Source: Clostridia bacterium (lineage in GTDB: Bacteria > Bacillota > Clostridia > UMGS1840 > HGM11507). From it: 64,000 nt of DNA. A program made the translations under genes and the position numbers. Below the pieces are notes generated by a model. The model searched no databases. It saw nothing but the letters and a program-made list of their open reading frames with translations, and was not told the origin of the DNA. The DNA lies in NCBI GenBank assembly GCA_017554615.1, contig JAFZHY010000013.1, forward strand, positions 1-64,000. Reading direction: 5' to 3'. How positions within the stretch are numbered: the stretch's first letter is position 1; each line of letters begins with the position of its first letter. Below, piece by piece: positions 58,412 to 64,000 of this stretch.

Positions 58412-59527
58412 CTATTTTTTTATTATTTTTTCTATTTCGTCTACAATTCGTCTGGAAGAATCAGGAACACTTAAAAGTTTTGCGTTTTCTCCCATTTCTT
58501 TCATTTTTTCTTTATCTTCTAAAATATCAAGAATTGTTTTTTCAAACAATTTCATATTAAGTAAACTTTCTCTTATTTTTATGGAAGCACCACCTGCTAC
58601 AAATCTGTTTGCGTTTATCTCCTGATGGTTTTCCGCAACATTAGGAGAAGGAATAAGCACAGACGGTTTTCCAAGATATGCAATCTCGCTTAAAAATGTT
58701 GCACCCGAACGGCTTATAACTAAGTCTGCAGCACAAAGATAATCTTCCATATTGTGTGCATATTTTTTCACTTTAACAAAATCTGAGTCGGTATCTATTC
58801 CCCAGTTTTTTAAATCTTCTACTGCATTCATATAATATCTGTGGCCTGTTATTAAAACAACCTTAAACTTCTTTTCCTGATAGTGTTTTTTTATAAAGGA
58901 AACCATATATTGATTAAGTTGCGCTGCACCAAGGCTTCCGCTTACACACACTACAACTGGCAGACCCTCTAAAAACCCTATCTCTTTTAAAGATGTGTTT
59001 TTACGGACTGTTTCAAATGCCTTTCTTACAGGGTTACCTGTAACAACTGTTTTTTCGGGGCAATTTAAGATATCTATATCATTAAATGTAATACATACCC
59101 TTTTTGCAAATTTAGAGAGAAGTCTTGAAGTTTTGCCTCCCACTGCATTCTGCTCGTGAATAAGAGTAGGAATTCTTAGAAAATTGGCAGCCATTACTGC
59201 AGGTGCACTTACATACCCACCTGTTCCCACTACTACATCGGGCTTAAATTTTAACAATATTTTCATACATTTTAATATGCCAGACATAAATTTTAAAATA
59301 ACTTTAATATCGTGGAATCTGCCTTTAGGCGTAAAGCCCTCCACATCGACATACTCAATGTTATAGCCTGCATGAGGAACAAGTCGGCTTTCCATGCCTT
59401 TTTTAGTTCCAATAAATAAAATTTCGTTTTTTTCATCTCTTCTTTGGACTTCGTTTGAAATTGCAATGGCAGGATTTATATGTCCCCCAGTGCCTCCGCC
59501 TGTTACAACTATTCTCAAATTATTCAA
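58412..59527 (-). CDS. murG: UDP-GlcNAc:lipid I N-acetylglucosaminyltransferase
   Basis: Adds GlcNAc to lipid I to form lipid II at the inner membrane face. It is 371 aa, a GT-B fold with an N-terminal TGGGTGGHINPAIAI glycine loop and HEQNAVGGKTSRLLSKFA. The C-domain has CVSGSLGAAQLN and SRSGATFLSEIAYLGKPSVLIPSPNVAENHQEINA for UDP-GlcNAc. It overlaps ftsW by 4 bp. Confidence 0.97.
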   Translation of the reverse strand: MNNLRIVVTGGGTGGHINPAIAISNEVQRRDEKNEILFIGTKKGMESRLVPHAGYNIEYVDVEGFTPKGRFHDIKVILKFMSGILKCMKILLKFKPDVVVGTGGYVSAPAVMAANFLRIPTLIHEQNAVGGKTSRLLSKFAKRVCITFNDIDILNCPEKTVVTGNPVRKAFETVRKNTSLKEIGFLEGLPVVVCVSGSLGAAQLNQYMVSFIKKHYQEKKFKVVLITGHRYYMNAVEDLKNWGIDTDSDFVKVKKYAHNMEDYLCAADLVISRSGATFLSEIAYLGKPSVLIPSPNVAENHQEINANRFVAGGASIKIRESLLNMKLFEKTILDILEDKEKMKEMGENAKLLSVPDSSRRIVDEIEKIIKK

Positions 59528-60621
59528 CCCCTTTTATAACGAGATATATTTAGTACTATTCCCATTGCTATCATCTGGAAAACAAAACTTGAGCCTCCTG
59601 CCGAGAAAAACGGAAGAGGAATACCTGTTGCAGGAAGCAGGTTTATTGCAACGCCTATATTTAATATAACCTGTATAATAATAAGTGCGCCCATACCGAA
59701 CGCCATATAAGTACCGAATGAATCAGGACAGTCCACAGCGATTTTTATGCATCTAAAAAGTAAAATTCCAAAAAGCACTATAACTAAAGTTGCACCTATA
59801 AGACCGAGTTCTTCACAGATAATTGAAAATATGTAGTCATTCTGAGGTTCAGGGATATATAAATGCTTCTGCCTGCTTCGGCTTAACCCCAAGCCAAAAA
59901 TTCCTCCTGAACTTATTGCGTAAAGAGATTGTACTATTTGCCATCCGTCTCCTAATTTATCCTGAAACGGGTCTAAATACGCAGTTATTCTCTTTAATCT
60001 ATACGGTTCGCTTATCGCAAGAAAACCTCCTGCGCCTAAACCTAAAAATATAAGAGGAACATAAAATTTAAATTTTATACCGAATGATAAAAGCATAGTA
60101 AATACTGTGCCGCAAATAATGATAATTACCGAAAAGTGAGGCTGCAATAGTAAAAGAGCACAAGGGATACCCACTATTACTAAAAGAGGCACATAAATAT
60201 TTGAAAAACTCTGTTTACTTTTCTCCATACTGGTAAAATACATAGCAAGGAGAATAACTATTGACACCTTTGTAAACTCAGATGGCTGAAATGTACCTAT
60301 CCCAAGGTTTATCCATCTTTTAGCACCCTTTGTTTCAACACCGATTATAAGAACTAATATTAAAAGAATAATGTTTAATACATACATTAACATTCCGAAC
60401 TTTTTATATTTCTTATAGTCAAACGATGCACAAAAAAGCAATGCGCCAAAACCTAAGACAGTCCAGATAAGTTGCTTTTTAACAAAATAGAAACTGTCTC
60501 CGTGCAAAACAAATGCAGACGGTGCACTTGCAGAAAAAATCATTATCAAGCCAAACAGCGACAGTATAACTACTGTCGCAAACAATACTCCGTCAAAGGA
60601 TGATTTTTTTATTTTTTCCAT
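59524..60621 (-). CDS. ftsW: SEDS glycosyltransferase FtsW
   Basis: A lipid II polymerase of the SEDS family, 365 aa and about ten TM segments. It has GAKRWINLGIGTFQPSEFTKVSIVI (the catalytic-loop side with W/P signature), DKLGDGWQIVQSLYAISSGGIFGLGLSRSRQKHLYIPEPQNDYIFSIICEELG, and LLPATGIPLPFFSAGGSSF. The cluster position, after mraY and before murG, favours FtsW (or SpoVE) over RodA. Confidence 0.94.
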   Translation of the reverse strand: MEKIKKSSFDGVLFATVVILSLFGLIMIFSASAPSAFVLHGDSFYFVKKQLIWTVLGFGALLFCASFDYKKYKKFGMLMYVLNIILLILVLIIGVETKGAKRWINLGIGTFQPSEFTKVSIVILLAMYFTSMEKSKQSFSNIYVPLLVIVGIPCALLLLQPHFSVIIIICGTVFTMLLSFGIKFKFYVPLIFLGLGAGGFLAISEPYRLKRITAYLDPFQDKLGDGWQIVQSLYAISSGGIFGLGLSRSRQKHLYIPEPQNDYIFSIICEELGLIGATLVIVLFGILLFRCIKIAVDCPDSFGTYMAFGMGALIIIQVILNIGVAINLLPATGIPLPFFSAGGSSFVFQMIAMGIVLNISRYKRG

Positions 60622-60633
60622 TTATACCACATC

Positions 60634-61590
60634 CTAAAAACTAATAGTTCCAATAAATCCCAAAACGCAGAACAAAAGCGTGGTTAAAGAAAATAAAACA
60701 ACAATTTTATTTTCTGAAAATCCGCACATTTCAAAATGGTGGTGGATAGGAGACATTTTAAAAACTCTCTTACCGAATAATTTAAAACTTGCAACCTGAA
60801 TAACCACCGATAAAGATTCTATTACATATACAATTCCTAAAATAACAATAAGTAGCGGGTCGCCTGTTGAAACGCATATTCCCGTAACAAGAGCGCCTAA
60901 GAACAGGGAACCTGTATCCCCCATAAATACTTTTGCAGGATGAAGATTAAAAATCAAAAATGCAATAAGCGCACCTAATGAAGCTGCACTAAGTAAAGAT
61001 AATCCTACCATACCTTTTATAAACATGGTAGCGGTAAGAAATACCAGAACGGTTGAGGTAATGCTTGTTGCAAGACCGTCAATACCGTCGGTTAAGTTAA
61101 CGGAGTTAACCATATAGAATATTCCCACCATAACAAGCGGATAGTAAAAATAATATAAATCAAAACTGAATTTAAAAAACGGTATAAAAATTTTTGTATC
61201 TGTTAGGTTAAAATATCTTAATAAAAGCACAAAAGTTACAATAACCAGTATTAAACAAAGAGTTTTCTGCTTTGCGCTAAACCCTTTGTTTCTTTTTAGT
61301 TTAACCTTAATAAAGTCGTCAACAAAGCCTACTACACCACAAAGAAGTGCAAAGGCAAACACAATATATCCTCTTAAATCAAGATGGATAAAAGAAATTG
61401 TAAGCGCTATTGCTATAATAAATGCAATTCCACCCATTGTAGGAGTGCCTGATTTTTTCTTATGCCAGTTAGGTCCGTCTTCTAAAATCTGCTGACCGAA
61501 TTTCAACTTTCTTAAATAAGGAATAAGCACAGGCGAAATGATAACACATATAAAAAATGAAATAACAAGTGATATAAATAATAAATTCAT
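60634..61590 (-). CDS. mraY: Phospho-MurNAc-pentapeptide translocase
   Basis: Forms lipid I from UDP-MurNAc-pentapeptide and undecaprenyl phosphate. It is 318 aa with about ten TM helices. Catalytic Asp residues lie in VGFVDDFIK and NLTDGIDGLATS, and F(V)FMGDTGS holds the third. The His-rich SPIHHHFEMCG loop is present. GTPTMGGIAF is the N-terminal signature. It lies 4 bp after the murF stop. Confidence 0.97.
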   Translation of the reverse strand: MNLLFISLVISFFICVIISPVLIPYLRKLKFGQQILEDGPNWHKKKSGTPTMGGIAFIIAIALTISFIHLDLRGYIVFAFALLCGVVGFVDDFIKVKLKRNKGFSAKQKTLCLILVIVTFVLLLRYFNLTDTKIFIPFFKFSFDLYYFYYPLVMVGIFYMVNSVNLTDGIDGLATSITSTVLVFLTATMFIKGMVGLSLLSAASLGALIAFLIFNLHPAKVFMGDTGSLFLGALVTGICVSTGDPLLIVILGIVYVIESLSVVIQVASFKLFGKRVFKMSPIHHHFEMCGFSENKIVVLFSLTTLLFCVLGFIGTISF

Positions 61591-61594
61591 AATT

Positions 61595-62932
61595 TTATTT
61601 TAATAAGCCCTCGCTTATTTCCTCCATTTTATATTTTCTTGAACCTTTGATTAAAATTACATCATCGTCCTTGATATTGGCTTTAAGGTAGTTTAAAACT
61701 TCCATATTATCTCTAAAGTTTTTTTCACATAAAAAGCCCGAATCTTTTGCACCTTTATTTATGCAAAGAGCATCTTCAGTAACTGTTATAAGTTCGTCTA
61801 CATCATATTCTTTTACTTTTCTTCCCACTTCTTCTAAAAGTTCATCGCGGAATTTTCCAAGTTCTAATACCGAGCCAAAAACTGCAATTTTTCTTTTACC
61901 TTTAGTTTTCTTTAAAACATCTAAAGATGCAATCATTGAATTTGGGGCTGCATTATAACAGTCTGAAATAATTGTAAAATTATCTTTCTTTATAATATTC
62001 TGCCTTATACCCTCTGGCTTAAAGTTCATAAGCCCTTCTTTTATTTTCTCTTTATCGTCTGTTAACTGCATTCCTACAGTTATTGCACAAAGTGCATTAT
62101 AAACATTATGTATGCCAGGCGTATTTATGGTATACGAAAAACCACCTATTTTAAATTTTACCTTTGAGTCTTCTTCTATTATATCTTCTGCTAAAATATC
62201 ACAGTTTTTATTGTTTATTCCGTAATATATAGTTTTTATATTTATTAAATCACGCGCGTTATATAAAAGTTCGTCATCTCCGTTTAAAATTATGCAGGAG
62301 TCTTTATTCATTCCCTTTAATATCTCAAGTTTTGCTTTTAATATGCCTTCTCTTGAGCCAAGATTTTCTATATGCGAATGTCCTATATTGGTTATTACCG
62401 AAATATCAGGGCAGACAATTTCGGATAAATACTCTATTTCTTTAAAATGGTTCATACCCATTTCAAAAACTGCGACTTTTTCATCTTCCAATCTGAAAGC
62501 AGTAAGAGGCACACCTATATCATTATTAAAGTTTCCGTTTGTTTTAAGGGTTGGAAAAAGATTACATAGCACAGATGCTATCATATCCTTAGTAGTTGTT
62601 TTGCCCACGCTTCCTGTAACTGCAACTTTTACAGGGTTTAGTTTTTTTATATAGTATCTTGCTATATCTCCCAATGCTTTTTTAGTGTCTTCTACCTTTA
62701 TTACGGTTAGGTTGCCCTTGTAGTCTTTGCTTGTAAGCACTGCTTTGCAACCGTTTTTCTCAACATCCTCTAAAAAATCATGAGCGTCAAAGTTTTCGCC
62801 TAGAAGGGGAACAAAAAGGCTTTTTTCATCTGTGAGTCTGCTATCTGTTACAATTTTTGTAACTTCATCTGATGATTTTGATATAATTTTCCCTTTTGTT
62901 GCTTTAACTATTTCATCAATTTTTAAAAGCAT
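61595..62932 (-). CDS. murF: UDP-MurNAc-tripeptide:D-Ala-D-Ala ligase
   Basis: Adds D-Ala-D-Ala to complete the pentapeptide. It is 445 aa. The ATP loop is TGSVGKTTTKDMI (about residues 106-118), with GNFNNDIGVPLTAF, MGMNHFKEIEYLSEI and YNAAPNSM as family motifs. GGGG of its ribosome site lies in the end of murE. It is encoded 5 bp downstream of murE. Confidence 0.97.
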   Translation of the reverse strand: MLLKIDEIVKATKGKIISKSSDEVTKIVTDSRLTDEKSLFVPLLGENFDAHDFLEDVEKNGCKAVLTSKDYKGNLTVIKVEDTKKALGDIARYYIKKLNPVKVAVTGSVGKTTTKDMIASVLCNLFPTLKTNGNFNNDIGVPLTAFRLEDEKVAVFEMGMNHFKEIEYLSEIVCPDISVITNIGHSHIENLGSREGILKAKLEILKGMNKDSCIILNGDDELLYNARDLINIKTIYYGINNKNCDILAEDIIEEDSKVKFKIGGFSYTINTPGIHNVYNALCAITVGMQLTDDKEKIKEGLMNFKPEGIRQNIIKKDNFTIISDCYNAAPNSMIASLDVLKKTKGKRKIAVFGSVLELGKFRDELLEEVGRKVKEYDVDELITVTEDALCINKGAKDSGFLCEKNFRDNMEVLNYLKANIKDDDVILIKGSRKYKMEEISEGLLK

Positions 62933-62937
62933 TGAAT

Positions 62938-64000
62938 TTAACCCCTTTTTAAAATTTCGTGTACTATTTCTCTTTCGTCAAAGTGAATTTTCCCTGTGCT
63001 AAGAATCTGATATGTTTCATGCCCTTTTCCTGCAAGAAGCACTACATCATTCTCTTTTGCAATTTTTAGGGCGTATTCTATCGCTTTATGTCTATTTTCT
63101 ATTACTGTATAATTTTCCCCCACGACCCCTTTTGTAATATCATCTAAGATTTTATAAGGGTCTTCAGTTCTTGGGTTGTCAGAAGTGATAACTGTAAAAT
63201 CTGATTTTGAAGTTGCGATTTTACCCATAATACTTCTCTTTTTATTATCCCTGTCTCCTCCGCATCCGAATAATGTTATAAGTCTACCCTGTTTAAATTC
63301 GTTTATAGTATCTATAACATTATCAAGCCCGTCGGGAGTGTGAGCATAGTCTATAATAACTGTATAGTCGGTATCAGTATCAACTACTTCAAGTCTTCCT
63401 TTTACTCCTTTATGATTCTTAAGAGCCATTCTTATAAAAGGCATAGGAACACCTAAAGCGGTTGCAACACTTATTGCAAGAAGAGAATTATATACATTAA
63501 ATTTCCCAGGTATGCCTACTAAAATTCTTGAACATTCGTCATCTTTTGACACATTAAAAGAAACACCGTTTCTGTTTAGGAAAATATCAAATGCTTTGAT
63601 ATCGCCTTTTTCTATTCCGTATGTTACAACTTTATCTTTTGCTTTTGTTGCCATAAGTTCATAGTAACTGTCGTCAATATTTAAAACTGATATTTCTGAT
63701 TTTTCAAAAAGAATGCTTTTTGCCTTTGCGTACTCTTTAATAGTTTTATGAAAATCAAGGTGGTCCTGTGTTATATTTGATATTGCGCCCACCTTAAAGT
63801 CTATTTCGCTTACCCTGTCAAGAAACAGAGAATGTGAAGAAACTTCCATAACAACATAGTTGACATTCTCGTCTGCCATTTCTTTTAATAAAAGGTTAAG
63901 TTCAAGTGAATCAGGAGTTGTTCTCTCTGCCGGTAAAATTTTGTCGCCTATCATATTCTGGTTTGTGCCGATAAGCCCTACTTTATATCCACACCCTTCA
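62938..64000 (-). CDS. murE: UDP-MurNAc-tripeptide synthetase (5' end beyond window)
   Basis: Adds the third residue of the peptide stem. About 354 C-terminal residues are present; the N-terminal Rossmann domain and ATP loop (about 130 residues) lie past the window edge, and the frame is open to 64000. It begins within the central domain (GLIGTNQNMIGD, LPAERTTPDSLEL, VMEVSSHSLFLDRV). The DNPR motif (VITSDNPRTEDP) that binds the added amino acid is the meso-DAP form, fitting the ddh gene at 34534. The ATG at 63954 is internal and is not the start. Confidence 0.95.
   Translation of the reverse strand, partial: EGCGYKVGLIGTNQNMIGDKILPAERTTPDSLELNLLLKEMADENVNYVVMEVSSHSLFLDRVSEIDFKVGAISNITQDHLDFHKTIKEYAKAKSILFEKSEISVLNIDDSYYELMATKAKDKVVTYGIEKGDIKAFDIFLNRNGVSFNVSKDDECSRILVGIPGKFNVYNSLLAISVATALGVPMPFIRMALKNHKGVKGRLEVVDTDTDYTVIIDYAHTPDGLDNVIDTINEFKQGRLITLFGCGGDRDNKKRSIMGKIATSKSDFTVITSDNPRTEDPYKILDDITKGVVGENYTVIENRHKAIEYALKIAKENDVVLLAGKGHETYQILSTGKIHFDEREIVHEILKRG

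Noticed and set aside
1-64000. tRNA or rRNA genes, CRISPR arrays, IS elements
   Set aside because: No cloverleaf-like segment, rRNA core, regularly spaced repeats or transposase frame was found by reading both strands; an automatic scan would be needed to be certain for tRNAs.

Overview
The window is one contiguous, AT-rich chromosomal segment from a low-GC member of the Clostridia, most likely an anaerobic endospore former; I cannot name the genus. Anaerobe markers are a single-chain pyruvate:ferredoxin oxidoreductase, a two-iron superoxide reductase (desulfoferrodoxin) next to AhpC, and oxygen-independent coproporphyrinogen oxidase-type HemZ. Sporulation-lineage markers are spmA/spmB, a SleB-type cortex hydrolase, a PdaA-type deacetylase, a SpoVB-like flippase, and YidC with Jag. 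The wall is predicted to be meso-DAP type: the partial MurE has a DNPR motif and a DAP dehydrogenase is present. Almost all genes are intact housekeeping genes. No rRNA, tRNA, CRISPR array, insertion sequence or prophage was seen.

Layout. 1-3241: dfx-ahpC stress pair, divergent from an MFS exporter plus SDR reductase, with a 10-bp inverted repeat between them. 3287-9459: nitroreductase, lipid kinase, metY, pyruvate kinase, PEP carboxykinase. 9460-9833: a gene-free stretch holding a possible structured, C-rich small RNA. 9834-19535: noc, rsmG, yitT, rpoD, dnaG, dgt, rdgB, then sleB-like on the plus strand, degV and an autoregulated marR. 19701-25768: PFOR, SpoVB-like flippase, a second gene-free stretch with a large inverted-repeat element, and a Cys-rich conserved protein. 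25849-29104: rsmI, jag, yidC, yidD, rnpA, rpmH. 29235-35529: the DUF4364-MBL-hemZ-kinase operon, an ECF S component, spmAB, ddh. 35556-47908: recG with an S24 repressor, a deacetylase, an aconitase-family hydratase, glyS, rsmE, mrp, and a purine phosphoribosyltransferase with its permease. 48197-52622: the ctsR-mcsA-mcsB-clpC operon with its CtsR operator. 52624-64000: tyrS and a division/cell-wall (dcw) cluster from ftsZ back to a murE that runs off the window.

How the genes work together. Three blocks form classic functional units: ribosomal protein L34/RNase P/membrane insertion (rpmH-rnpA-yidD-yidC-jag), CtsR-controlled protein quality control, and peptidoglycan precursor synthesis plus division. 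The usual origin-proximal string rpmH...jag-mnmE-mnmG-rsmG-noc is split here: rpmH-jag and rsmG-noc lie about 15 kb apart and mnmE/mnmG are absent. The dcw cluster lacks murD, murC, murB and ftsA. Many sigma-A promoters with near-consensus -35/-10 hexamers at 17-bp spacing, and many hairpin terminators, can be read directly, so transcription units are fairly well defined.

The most unusual non-coding signals are: (i) the minus-strand three-way-junction RNA candidate with C-rich loops and an intrinsic terminator between noc and pckA; (ii) the 24.8-24.96 kb element with alternative, mutually exclusive pairings; (iii) stacked dyads in front of the S24 repressor-recG pair; (iv) paired MarR operators placed exactly on the marR promoter; and (v) a vestigial second copy of the rpoD 3' end. 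I see no protein system that is clearly undescribed.
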